This document shows, piece after piece, positions 45,080-53,429 of a stretch of 64,000 bases of DNA (the first letter of the stretch is position 1; every line of letters begins with the position of its first letter). The notes beneath the pieces were generated by a model that searched no databases, was not told where the DNA came from, and was given only the letters and a program-made list of their open reading frames with translations. The stretch lies in the NCBI RefSeq assembly GCF_019075875.1, contig NZ_JAHOOZ010000001.1:3782001-3846000 (forward strand). The letters run 5' to 3'. The DNA comes from Novosphingobium sp. G106 (GTDB lineage Bacteria > Pseudomonadota > Alphaproteobacteria > Sphingomonadales > Sphingomonadaceae). The translations under genes were made by a program, and so were the position numbers.

Positions 45080-46279
45080 CTATTTCTGCGCGGGCGGCAG
45101 GCAGTTGTCGCGCGGGATGTTCTGGAAGACCTTGCAGTCGTAATAGATATATTCGCTGTTGGTCGCGTCGAGCACATAGCTGAAGCTCAGCGTGGCACGG
45201 GCTGCCGGCGAAATCGGGAAGCTCGGCGGCACGGCGCGGCGGTCGGTCCAACCCATGACTCGGCAATAGCCACGGCCGCCGCAGAGACGGCGGCCGAGCA
45301 ACAGCGCGGCAGGCTCGGTCGCACCCGTGAGATGGACGAGATAGGCACCGCCTTCCTGGCGCCGCGCCGCGACAGTGCCGATGCCCACTTTGTCGCCCAC
45401 CTTGTGACCTTCGACCGGAACCGACACCAGCGCCGCGGGCGCGTCGCTCACTGCCGTCTCGATCGCCGCCGCGGCGTGGGAGGGAAGCCACGAAAGTTGG
45501 GCAATGCCCGGTTCGGCGCCGTGATAGGCGATCCGGCCGGCATCGCGGCTGCCCCAGTAACCGGGCCAGCGGAAGAACAGGTGGGTTTCGACCTGGGCGA
45601 TCTTGTCGAGTTCGCCGCTCCAGACCGGATGGACCCAATCGGTGTGATAGTGCGTCGCTGCGCCGACCTGGGCGAAGACCTTCCCGTCAAGCGCCTCCCC
45701 CGCCCTGCGCCGTGCTGCAGCCCAGGCGGCGTCGCTATACCGGCGCGCCAATGAACCGTCGCAGGTGAAGCTGAACTGGCAGCCCGTGCTGCGCTCGGAA
45801 CCCTGGAAGACGACGCCGCAGACCGTCTTGGCGAAGGCCGGGTGGCGGACGCGGTTGAGCACGACCTGAATCACCGCACGCTGGCCGGGATCGCTGCCGC
45901 CGGCCTCGGCCATGGCGGCGAGCGCCAGGCAATCGAGCGAGCGGCTCCGGTCGAGCGCCGATCCTTCGAAGCGGAACGGGCGCGCGGGCAGCGGCTTGAC
46001 CTCGGCGAAGGGGGTGGCCGCATTGAGCTTGCGCGCCGTGTCGGTGTCGATCGGCTCGAGCGCCTGTGCCGCAACATCGTCCGGCCGGCCGGGGAGCTGT
46101 TCCAGTCCGCCGGCGGCGAGAACGTCGGGGCTAGCCTGAACCGTGGGGCGCCAGTTCCGGCCGTGATCGCCGTGCCGGACCCAGAAGAACGCCACCAATA
46201 GCGCAGCGGCGATCACAGCCACGCACAGGGCCGTGCGAACCGTTGCCGCGCGCGGCGGTTGAAGCGTGAGCCCAGGCAC
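45080..46279 (-). CDS. SleB/CwlJ-type cell wall hydrolase, membrane-anchored
   Basis: A 399-residue protein. A single anchor helix lies at residues 17-35 (CVAVIAAALLVAFFWVR). The Hydrolase_2 domain starts near residue 115: LALAAMAEAGGSDPGQRAVIQVVLNRVRHPAFAKTVCGVVFQG, the SleB-type lytic fold with its conserved Glu in MAEA. The C-terminal ~150 residues have no known domain and end with DNCLPPAQK. It would cleave peptidoglycan. It is divergent from the spike genes, 174 bases away, which suggests a shared control region. Confidence 0.82.
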   Translation of the reverse strand: MPGLTLQPPRAATVRTALCVAVIAAALLVAFFWVRHGDHGRNWRPTVQASPDVLAAGGLEQLPGRPDDVAAQALEPIDTDTARKLNAATPFAEVKPLPARPFRFEGSALDRSRSLDCLALAAMAEAGGSDPGQRAVIQVVLNRVRHPAFAKTVCGVVFQGSERSTGCQFSFTCDGSLARRYSDAAWAAARRRAGEALDGKVFAQVGAATHYHTDWVHPVWSGELDKIAQVETHLFFRWPGYWGSRDAGRIAYHGAEPGIAQLSWLPSHAAAAIETAVSDAPAALVSVPVEGHKVGDKVGIGTVAARRQEGGAYLVHLTGATEPAALLLGRRLCGGRGYCRVMGWTDRRAVPPSFPISPAARATLSFSYVLDATNSEYIYYDCKVFQNIPRDNCLPPAQK

Positions 46280-46453
46280 GAGTCGTCCCTAGCGCGCGAA
46301 GTTACAAAGACAAGTTATGTGCGAGGGTTCGCCCAGCAACCGGGTTTCCCGGAATGGCACGATATTATTCCGTTATAGCACTATTTATTTTCCTACATAA
46401 ACCTATATGGTTATTTCGTCCTTGTTCCGATTCGGCGGACAAGGAGATTTCCA
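46280..46453. promoter_or_regulatory. AT-rich divergent promoter region before the spike genes
   Basis: 174 bases between the wall hydrolase gene (minus) and the spike-base gene (plus). The stretch 46360-46420 is far richer in A/T than its neighbours, with TATTATTCCGTTATAGCA and TTTATTTTCCTACATAAAC. An AAGGAGA ribosome site precedes the spike-base ATG. This base composition shift is a common sign of a phage-like or strongly regulated promoter. Confidence 0.45.
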
Positions 46454-46723
46454 ATGTCGTTCGATCCATTCGCGAATAATGCCAGGGCGGCAGTGGACCC
46501 GGCCCGCACTGCTTTCGCCATCGTCCCGCATGACGTGAACGAGCTCCCGATGCTGCCGCGCGCCATCTACGTGGGCACCGGCGGTACGATCACCTTGCGC
46601 GCGGCGGACAGCGGCGCGGATGTCCTGTTCAAGAACCTGGCCAGCGGCCAGATCCTCGACCTGCGCGCGCAGTTCGTCCGCGCGACGGGAACCACCGCGG
46701 CCGATCTGGTGGGGCTGGCCTGA
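46454..46723 (+). CDS. Spike base protein, RCAP_Rcc01079 family (GTA head-spike type)
   Basis: An 89-residue protein: DPARTAFAIVPHDVNELP, then RAIYVGTGGTITLRAA and a C-terminal VRATGTTAADLVGLA. This layout (P-x-D-x-x-x-L-P, RA[IL]YVG-x-G-G, ATGTTA) is that of the small spike-base family named after Rcc01079 of Rhodobacter capsulatus. There the paired proteins GhsA and GhsB form head spikes of the gene transfer agent that bind the capsular polysaccharide. The next gene overlaps its stop (TGATG), exactly the pairing expected. No other phage or GTA gene is in the window. Confidence 0.75.
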   Translation: MSFDPFANNARAAVDPARTAFAIVPHDVNELPMLPRAIYVGTGGTITLRAADSGADVLFKNLASGQILDLRAQFVRATGTTAADLVGLA

Positions 46724-48795
46724 TGGGGCGCTCGGGGATCGGCCTGGCGCGCGCCGGCCGCCGCCGGCTTTACGGCGGGACGCCGACGCCAGCGCCCGCA
46801 CCGTTTACGGCGATCGCTGCGGACGGCTGGCAGGCGACGGTCGGATCGCCGGCCGACCTTTCGCTCCTGCCCGCTACGGCCACCCGGCAGGGCTTCGACA
46901 CGGCGGGCGCCGCCACGACCCATATCGATACCCTGTTCCTTACCAAACGCGTGTGGCAGGCCTATCCGGCTCAGGCAAGCTTCACCGCCAGCAGCCAGGC
47001 GCTGTCCGACTATGTCTATTCGACCGACACGATAGCCGGCGCGGTCAACAACAGCACCGAGACCTCACCCAAGCCCGTCGCCGCCTGGGTGATGACCGAC
47101 CGCCGAATCGTCGGCAATTCGCTTGATCTCGAATGCGTGGCCTTCCACCGCAACGGCCGCGGCGGCAAGCCTGTCGCCTGCGTGGTGTTCCGGGCCACCG
47201 ACGGAACCACGACGGTGACCGCGACCGCAAGCGCAATGGTCGTCTCGCCGGGAAGCTATGACCGCTGTGCCGTGCTCGTCTATCGCGCCACGATCGACAT
47301 TTCCTCGCTGAGCGACAACGCCAACATCACCTGCAACGCCAAAGTCTATCCGTGGATCGGCGGTAGCGGCTCGGTGCTCGACAGCGCCGACCAGTCGGCA
47401 GCACGCGAGTTCAGCCCGCGTGTCTTTCGCAAGAACACATCGCGCGCCGCCGCCCCCTACATCGTCCGCGTCAAGGCGACGGGCAACGACGGCACCGGCG
47501 CGGTCAGCACCAGCGCGGCGACGGCCGATGCCTCGCCCTGCCTGACGCTCATCGGCGCGATCAATCGTGCGCGCGCGGTCCTGGGAACCGCGGCGGGATC
47601 TCTCGACGGCCTGCGCATCCAGCTCGATGCCGGGACATGGGCGCGGACGTCGTCGCCGAGCGCGTCCAACACGATCAACGCCGAGGTCGTCATCGAGCCG
47701 ATCCCCGGCGTCGCCAAGGCAAGCTGCATCGTCACATTCGGCGTGTCGAACAACGGCTTCGACCTCGCCTACTTCCGCATGCGCAGCCTGACCGTCCGGC
47801 GGGTGGGCCTCTATTCGAACAATGGCACCCAGACCGTCTACGAAGACTGCGCGATCGACTACAATGGCAATACCGACACGCCGCTCGCGATCAGCGGCAC
47901 CAATATGTACTTCGAAGGCTGCGACTTCGGCACCGGCAGCCTGGCGCTCAATGGACATGTCAGCAGCTTCCATGCCCTCCACCGCGGCTGCACGGGCGGC
48001 GTCGCCAACTCGAACGACCAGCGCGAATACTATGTCGTTGTCGGATGCGAATGGACGGGCGGAAGGGGCGAGCCGACGATCGGCCGAAGCCAGAACGGCA
48101 CGGTGATCGCGTTCAACAAGTTCATGAAGCACGGCAACGCCGGCGGCGGCGGCATGACGCTTACCGGCAGCGGCACGCTCGCCGGAGCGGCCATCGTCCA
48201 GAACCTGTTCGAATGGACCTCCACCGGCGCCCAGCTCATCCTGCGCGTGTCGGCGGACGGTGACACCTTGAACACCAGCCACGTCATCCTGTGGCACAAC
48301 ACGATGGTCGGCGCCTTTGCGGCGGGACGCAGCAACGTCTTCTACGACGAGACGACCGGCACCGCGCGCACGCACAAGCTGATGAGCTGCAAAAGCAATA
48401 TCCACGTCCAGATCAACACCAAGTCGGACGTGTTCAAGACCGACGGCACGCGAACCGGCAACTTCGCCTACGAGCATGGCGTCGGCTGCGACGGCGAGTT
48501 CAGCCAGTTCGTCGACGCCGCTAGCGGCGGCGTTGGAACATCCTTCGCGCAGGAGTACCCCGGGCTCCGCGGCAGTCTCGGCACCAGCCCGACCACGCGC
48601 AACGACCCGCTGTTCACCAGCTACGCCGGCGCGACCTACAACGGCTCGACCTATACGGCGGGGGCGGGCGGCGGAACCTATACGCTGCAGGCGGGAAGCC
48701 CGTGCCTCGCGCGCCTGCCAGTCGCGGTCCTGTCACACGATCTTGCCGGCATAGCGCGCGCGGCAGCGGACAACGCCGCCGGCGCCTATGCCTGA
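46723..48795 (+). CDS. Right-handed beta-helix spike protein, partner of the spike base
   Basis: A 690-residue protein with no signal peptide. Residues about 1-240 form an N-terminal beta-rich region (FTAIAADGWQATVGSP, YPAQASFTASSQALSDYV); from about 250 to 640 parallel beta-helix rungs appear (GLYSNNGTQTVYEDCAIDYNG, TNMYFEGCDFGTG, NGTVIAFNKFMKHGN), ending NAAGAYA as in many phage spikes. It is translationally coupled to the spike-base gene. By analogy with GhsB of R. capsulatus it would bind, or possibly depolymerise, the surface polysaccharide made by the surrounding genes. It could also be a secreted polysaccharide lyase; the absence of a signal peptide argues against this. Confidence 0.7.
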   Translation: MGRSGIGLARAGRRRLYGGTPTPAPAPFTAIAADGWQATVGSPADLSLLPATATRQGFDTAGAATTHIDTLFLTKRVWQAYPAQASFTASSQALSDYVYSTDTIAGAVNNSTETSPKPVAAWVMTDRRIVGNSLDLECVAFHRNGRGGKPVACVVFRATDGTTTVTATASAMVVSPGSYDRCAVLVYRATIDISSLSDNANITCNAKVYPWIGGSGSVLDSADQSAAREFSPRVFRKNTSRAAAPYIVRVKATGNDGTGAVSTSAATADASPCLTLIGAINRARAVLGTAAGSLDGLRIQLDAGTWARTSSPSASNTINAEVVIEPIPGVAKASCIVTFGVSNNGFDLAYFRMRSLTVRRVGLYSNNGTQTVYEDCAIDYNGNTDTPLAISGTNMYFEGCDFGTGSLALNGHVSSFHALHRGCTGGVANSNDQREYYVVVGCEWTGGRGEPTIGRSQNGTVIAFNKFMKHGNAGGGGMTLTGSGTLAGAAIVQNLFEWTSTGAQLILRVSADGDTLNTSHVILWHNTMVGAFAAGRSNVFYDETTGTARTHKLMSCKSNIHVQINTKSDVFKTDGTRTGNFAYEHGVGCDGEFSQFVDAASGGVGTSFAQEYPGLRGSLGTSPTTRNDPLFTSYAGATYNGSTYTAGAGGGTYTLQAGSPCLARLPVAVLSHDLAGIARAAADNAAGAYA

Positions 48796-48815
48796 CGGGT
48801 CGGTGCGGCTCAGGC
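48790..48815. terminator. Inverted repeat holding both stop codons of convergent genes
   Basis: GCCTGA (48790-48795) and TCAGGC (48810-48815) pair around a 14-base loop. The TGA of the spike gene and the complementary TCA stop of the PEP-CTERM gene lie in the arms. A two-way 3' hairpin without T tract. Confidence 0.4.
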
Positions 48816-49424
48816 CCGAATGGCAGCGGGCAATGCGGGAGAACGATCACCGGCAGCACGCGACTTGCGGAGCGCGATTCCGGACATGCCGACGCCGAGG
48901 ATCATCAAGGCCCAGGTCGCAGGCTCGGGCACCGGCGGTGGGGCGTCGACTGTCTTGCTCACCAGGGTATAGTTCAGTGGCGTGTCGGAGGATTCCCCTC
49001 CCGGCAGAGTCACTATGGGTCTCCACGAAGCATTTGCCCAAACCTGGTGGCTGACCGAACATGCCTGGCCGACCACGGCAGGCTGCGTGGCGCAGAAATT
49101 GAACTCCGTCGGCATCACGTAGAGGATCGAAAAGCTCGTCGACGTCTGGCCAAGAATCTGGACGCTCGCGAAGTCGAACTTGTCGACGGAAAGACCGTTG
49201 CTGGTGCCGCCGCCGGTCCAGGTCTTCGTGAAGGTGAACCACTCGTTGAACTGCGGCAGGGTCAACTGGGTGCCTGCGGGCAAGGGGTCAAGCAGCGTGA
49301 AGTCCAGCCTCGTGGCGGGGCCGAACAAAGTCAGGTCCTTTCCAGTATCCGGAAAGATCGTTGCCCCGAACGCCGGCTGGATCCAGAACGCAGCGGCCGC
49401 CGCCAGTAACCCCATTAGCCTCAT
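48810..49424 (-). CDS. PEPxxWA-CTERM sorting-domain protein
   Basis: A 204-residue exported protein. The signal peptide is LMGLLAAAAAFWIQPAFG (cleavage after FGA). The C-terminal sorting signal is VPEPATWALMILGVGM followed by a helix and basic tail LRKSRAAGDR, the PEPxxWA variant typical of sphingomonads. The middle (about 25-165) is beta-rich with one Cys pair (NFCATQPAVVGQAC) and no known domain. Exosortase would cut at PEP and release or attach it to the cell surface, usually along with exopolysaccharide; no exosortase gene is in view. Confidence 0.82.
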   Translation of the reverse strand: MRLMGLLAAAAAFWIQPAFGATIFPDTGKDLTLFGPATRLDFTLLDPLPAGTQLTLPQFNEWFTFTKTWTGGGTSNGLSVDKFDFASVQILGQTSTSFSILYVMPTEFNFCATQPAVVGQACSVSHQVWANASWRPIVTLPGGESSDTPLNYTLVSKTVDAPPPVPEPATWALMILGVGMSGIALRKSRAAGDRSPALPAAIRA

Positions 49425-49758
49425 ACACTTAACTCCCCCTAATCAGCCCGACATGTTTCCGCAGCGGGCGGCTTGTCCAGCGATAACCGCCCAGCCGGTG
49501 CGAATGTTCGACGGGGCGAACGAGCGCAGGCCCGACCGACTGCCGTGCCCGCCGCTGGCGCGCCCCACGGCATCCGGAGAACCGGACACCATTGATCGAG
49601 TGCAAACCCCCCGGCGCTCTGGTAGCTGTCACGCCGCCGTTGCGCAGAAAGGGCACCCTATACCCAAACAGATTGCACCAAAATGATGCATCGGTCCGCG
49701 CGGGCCGAATTCGTGCCCAATTAACCATTTTTTGCTACCGACAGCGGTAACGCCAGTT
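49425..49758. other. 334-base divergent region before the priming transferase gene
   Basis: Carries the upstream regions of the PEP-CTERM gene (minus) and the priming transferase gene (plus). No gene is supported. CCCCCCGGCGCTCTGGTA near 49608-49625 loosely resembles the sense strand of the element found before ugd and the ACP gene, but with several mismatches. AATTAACCATTTTTTGC lies near 49719-49735. Confidence 0.35.
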
Positions 49759-51168
49759 ATGGACCAGCAAGTGCTCGATCGAAATCCACCGCGACCGGCC
49801 TCGGGTGATCTCGGCGTTGTGCGTCGGTTCCTTGTGCGGCGGCAGAACGTCCGTCTGATGCTCTACCTGATGCTTGTGGTCTGCGACGTCGCCGCCATTC
49901 GAGCAGCCTTTTCCGTCGGCGTCACGATCAGGGGAGCATACTGGCTCAATTCGGGCGGGTTCGAGCTTGGCTGGCTGATCCTGCCGATCCATATCCTCGT
50001 CGGCTTTCGCGGCGGTGCCTATGCGCACGATGCGGTGAAATCGCGGCTTGAATCGGTCGGCCGGGCCTGCCGGTCGTTCATGATCGCCACCGCGCTGATC
50101 TGTATGCTTATCCTGTTCCAGCGCACCGGCTTCTTCATCTCGCGAATGGCCTTCGCGGCATCGATCCTGCTTTCGTTGGCGTTCCTGGCGGCGTTCCGCA
50201 TCGTGACGCTGACCGTGTTCGTGGGCAAGGACAAGAGCTGGATGTTCGGCGAGCTGCTGATCGTCGACGACGTGCCCGCTCCCTCCGACTATACGGGCGA
50301 AGTGCTCGACGCGGGCGTGGTCGGGCTCGTTCCCAATATCCGCGATCATGCGCAGCTGTCGGCGCTGGCCGAGGTCGTCCAGCGCTATGACCGCGTGGTC
50401 GTATCCTGCGCCACCGAAGCCAGGCGCAGCGACTGGGCGCAGATGATCAAGTGCTTCCCCATCACGGGCGAGGTCCTGCTCGACGGGGGGAGTCCGCTGG
50501 GGGCGATCGGGCTCGACCGCTTCCGCGGGCATGACACGATCGTCGTCGTGCGCGGCGCGCTGTCGCTGGGCAACCGGATCAAGAAACGCCTGATGGACAT
50601 TGCCGTCTCGGGCGCGGCCCTCGTCTTCCTGGCGCCCTTGCTGCTGGTCGTGGCGATCGCGATCAAGTTCGACAGCCGGGGGCCGGTCCTGTTCAAGCAG
50701 CCGCGCGTCGGCCGGGGCAACCGCCTGTTCGACGTCTTCAAGTTCCGCAGCATGCGGACCGAGGCCGGCGATCTCGCCGGAAGCCGGTCGACGGCGCGGG
50801 ACGACGACCGCGTGACCCGCGTCGGGCGGCTCATCCGCGCGACGAGCATAGACGAGCTGCCGCAACTGATCAACGTGCTGAAAGGCGACATGAGCATGGT
50901 CGGGCCGCGACCCCACGCGCTCGGCTCGCTGGCCGGCGACAAGCTGTTCTGGGAAGTCGACGCCGCCTACTGGCGTCGTCACGCGCTGAAGCCCGGGATC
51001 ACCGGGCTGGCCCAGGTCCGCGGCTTTCGCGGTGCGACGCACGAGCAGATCGATCTCGAAAACCGGCTCCAGTCGGATCTCGAATATGTCAGCGGCTGGA
51101 GCCTGTGGCGCGACTTCAAGATCCTGGTGTCGACCGTGCGCGTGGTCATCCACCCGCGCGCATTCTGA
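49759..51168 (+). CDS. Polyprenyl phosphate sugar-1-phosphate transferase (priming glycosyltransferase)
   Basis: A 469-residue membrane enzyme. The N-terminal half has four to five helices (MLYLMLVVCDVAAIRAAF and others) and a CoA-binding-like loop. The C-terminal bacterial sugar transferase domain has KKRLMDIAVSGAALVFLAPLLLVVAIAIKF, PVLFKQPRVGRGNRLFDVFKFRSM and RATSIDELPQLINVLKGDMSMVGPRP, with the catalytic Asp-Glu pair of the IDELPQ segment. It would place the first sugar phosphate on undecaprenyl phosphate, starting repeat-unit assembly. ATG 49759 (MDQQVLDRNPPRP) is taken as start. Confidence 0.9.
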   Translation: MDQQVLDRNPPRPASGDLGVVRRFLVRRQNVRLMLYLMLVVCDVAAIRAAFSVGVTIRGAYWLNSGGFELGWLILPIHILVGFRGGAYAHDAVKSRLESVGRACRSFMIATALICMLILFQRTGFFISRMAFAASILLSLAFLAAFRIVTLTVFVGKDKSWMFGELLIVDDVPAPSDYTGEVLDAGVVGLVPNIRDHAQLSALAEVVQRYDRVVVSCATEARRSDWAQMIKCFPITGEVLLDGGSPLGAIGLDRFRGHDTIVVVRGALSLGNRIKKRLMDIAVSGAALVFLAPLLLVVAIAIKFDSRGPVLFKQPRVGRGNRLFDVFKFRSMRTEAGDLAGSRSTARDDDRVTRVGRLIRATSIDELPQLINVLKGDMSMVGPRPHALGSLAGDKLFWEVDAAYWRRHALKPGITGLAQVRGFRGATHEQIDLENRLQSDLEYVSGWSLWRDFKILVSTVRVVIHPRAF

Positions 51169-51182
51169 CCGCCTGCGGTCAG
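51165..51182. terminator. Perfect 8-bp hairpin between convergent genes
   Basis: CTGACCGC (51165-51172), loop CT, GCGGTCAG (51175-51182). Both stop codons (TGA of the priming transferase, TCA complement of the next GT4 gene) lie in the arms. A two-way 3' end. Confidence 0.55.
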
Positions 51183-52339
51183 GCCAGCACTTTCGTCAGC
51201 GCATCGCCGTACCGCGCGAGGATCGCGGGACCGCGGAATTGGTCGGCGGAGGCCTGCTGCCAAACAGCCAGATCCCGTTTGCGTGCAGCATTGTCGCGCA
51301 GCAGTTCGCGCAGGCCGGCGGCGATCGCTTCGGGCGAGCGCGCATCGACCCCCAGCGCGAACGACGCACCGTCGAAGTAGCCGTCGACCGCCGCGCCCCT
51401 CGGATAGACGATCGGGCAACCGGCGAGCAGCGCCTCGGCGAAAACCATCCCGAAACTCTCCCGCTTCGAAGGCATGGCAAAGACGGCGCCCTGGTTCATC
51501 CAGGCCTGGATGCTATCTCCGCCGACCGTGCCGGTCCGACAGGTGAACGCCGAAGCACCGGCCGCGCGCACGGCATCGTCGACCGCCTTCTCGGTGTCCG
51601 GCGTGCCGCTGCCCGCTATTTCGAGGCTGAGGTCCGGGAATTCGCCGCGTAGCGCTGTGCAGGCACGGGCGAGCCCGGCGATGTTTTTGTTCCGCCAATG
51701 TTCGAGGTGGAACGCCGTGATGACGCGCGAGCCGGTTTCGCGGGGAGAGATCACCCGGTCCGCGACGGGAACGCACGGCAGCGCGATCTGTACCGCATTC
51801 GAAGGGCCGAGCGTGGCCTCGCACCATCGCGATATCCACGGCGCGAAAGCGATGACGGCAGCGGCATCGCACCAGACCTGGCGATGGAGCGCGCGCAGGT
51901 CCGGCCGCACCGCCACGATTTTCTGGTCGGTGTTTCCCTGCAGCGTCAGCGCATAGGGCACTTGCAGCGCCGCCGCGACACGCCGCGCGGCGATCCCCTC
52001 GATGCTGAGCTTGTGTCCCTGGACGAGCGCGGGCCGCAGGCCGCGGTTGCGGATGTCCGCGACTATCCGGTTGGCGATGCGCTCCATCGCGCGGCGGAGC
52101 AGGATGCCCTTGGCGGGCGCGGCATAGCGCCACGCGGCGACTTGGCCGTCGTCGGCCACTTCGTCGACCTGTCCGGCCGCCAGGAATCCCGCCAGCCCTC
52201 CGCCGTAGCGGTTCAGCGAATAGACCCGGTGGTCGAACCGGCCGGCTGTTCCGTCGATCAGCGCTTTCACGGCGCGGGTCTTCCGCGGCACGCAGGCGTC
52301 GGGATAGTCGGCGCTGATGTGGACGACCGTCGGATTCAT
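51179..52339 (-). CDS. Glycosyltransferase family 4 protein
   Basis: A 386-residue GT-B glycosyltransferase. The N-terminus is PTVVHISADYPDACVPRKTRAVKALID, and the C-terminal donor domain has FAMPSKRESFGMVFAEALLAGCPIVYPRGAAV, the E-x7-E motif. The start MNPTVVHIS is chosen at the first beta strand. It should add one sugar to the lipid-linked repeat unit; donor unknown. It ends convergently with the priming transferase. Confidence 0.87.
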   Translation of the reverse strand: MNPTVVHISADYPDACVPRKTRAVKALIDGTAGRFDHRVYSLNRYGGGLAGFLAAGQVDEVADDGQVAAWRYAAPAKGILLRRAMERIANRIVADIRNRGLRPALVQGHKLSIEGIAARRVAAALQVPYALTLQGNTDQKIVAVRPDLRALHRQVWCDAAAVIAFAPWISRWCEATLGPSNAVQIALPCVPVADRVISPRETGSRVITAFHLEHWRNKNIAGLARACTALRGEFPDLSLEIAGSGTPDTEKAVDDAVRAAGASAFTCRTGTVGGDSIQAWMNQGAVFAMPSKRESFGMVFAEALLAGCPIVYPRGAAVDGYFDGASFALGVDARSPEAIAAGLRELLRDNAARKRDLAVWQQASADQFRGPAILARYGDALTKVLA

Positions 52340-52358
52340 CGCTGATCTTCGGCGCGCG

Positions 52359-53354
52359 TCACCGGAACCCGGCGAGCCAGTCATGTCGCTGCCGCCAGAT
52401 CTGCTTAAGCCGTTCGCTTTGCTCGGCCGAACTGGTTAGACTGGCGCCGACACGCCGCGCCAGCGCCCAGAGCCAGAGCTGGGCGATGCCTACCGGCACC
52501 ATCAGCGGCGACCAGTGATCGCGAACCAGCGTCGCCTTGGCGCGCATCACCGCGCAGACCTTGTCGGCGTGACGCTTGGTCGAGGCGCCGACGATATGCA
52601 TGATCTGGGCATCGGGCGTGATCATCGGCCGATAGCCGAGCTTGCGCGCGCGCAGCGCCAGGTCGGCATCCTCGCCGTACATCCAATAGCGCAGGTTGAA
52701 CCCGCCCAGCCGCCGCCACAGGCTGGTCTCGCAAAGCAGGAAGCAGCCGGTGACGATGTCCACCTCACGCACCGTATCGCGCTTCCAGCCGCCTATGCCT
52801 TCGGAATTGAACAGCGGCGAGTGGGGGAACTTCTGGGCCAGGCCCACCGTCTGGCAGAACAGGCTCCACGGCGTCATCCGGCTCCAGCAAGAGGTCGGGT
52901 TCAGCGAACCGTCGGGAAAGACCGTTCGCCCGCCGACGATCCCCGCTTCGGGATGGGCCTTGGCGAAGGCGAGCAGATTGGCAATGGCGCCGGGATGCGT
53001 CTCGGTATCGGGATTGAGCAGGCAGACATAGGGCGTGGTCGCCGTTTCCGCGACGAGGTTATTCGCCTTGGCAAAGCCGAGGTTGTCCGGATTGGCGACG
53101 CATTCGACCTGGGGAAAGCGCGCGCGCACGGCCTCCGCCGAGCCATCGTGCGAGGCATTGTCGAACAGGACCACGCGCATCGCCAGCCCCGGCGAGTTGG
53201 CAAGCAGCGTTTCGAGCGCCCTCAGGGTCAGTTCGCGCGTGTTGTAGCTGACGACGATTACGGTCACTTCGGGAACCGCCACGTCCGCCGGATGCGAGGA
53301 CACGGTTTCGCGATCGGCCGCCCGATCGTATTCACCGCTCACATCGATCGCCAT
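52359..53354 (-). CDS. Glycosyltransferase family 2 protein (rhamnosyltransferase-like)
   Basis: A 331-residue GT-A enzyme. The fold begins with VTVIVVSYNTRELTLRALETLL; the DxD-like motif is in VCLLNPDTETHP, and the acceptor-side motif is GEDADLALRARKLGYR. The class resembles WcaA/rhamnosyltransferases; with dTDP-rhamnose made upstream, a rhamnosyltransferase role is plausible but not shown. A C-terminal helix near 290 (LMVPVGIAQLWLWALAR) may hold it at the membrane. Confidence 0.87.
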   Translation of the reverse strand: MAIDVSGEYDRAADRETVSSHPADVAVPEVTVIVVSYNTRELTLRALETLLANSPGLAMRVVLFDNASHDGSAEAVRARFPQVECVANPDNLGFAKANNLVAETATTPYVCLLNPDTETHPGAIANLLAFAKAHPEAGIVGGRTVFPDGSLNPTSCWSRMTPWSLFCQTVGLAQKFPHSPLFNSEGIGGWKRDTVREVDIVTGCFLLCETSLWRRLGGFNLRYWMYGEDADLALRARKLGYRPMITPDAQIMHIVGASTKRHADKVCAVMRAKATLVRDHWSPLMVPVGIAQLWLWALARRVGASLTSSAEQSERLKQIWRQRHDWLAGFR

Positions 53355-53429
53355 TGCGTACCCCGAACCTTTTGCATGCCCCCTAGCACAGCGGGCCTGG
53401 CATTGACATCTGCGCGCTCGCCGCCGCCC

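Noticed and set aside
46454..48795. Prophage remnant
   Set aside because: No capsid, portal, terminase, integrase or repeats flank the spike genes; the pair fits the GTA spike type better, although a phage origin of the spikes remains possible.
49608..49625. Third copy of the repeated element before the priming transferase
   Set aside because: CCCCCCGGCGCTCTGGTA resembles it, but too many mismatches and no matching TTTAGGGAGC end; noted in the intergenic entry only.
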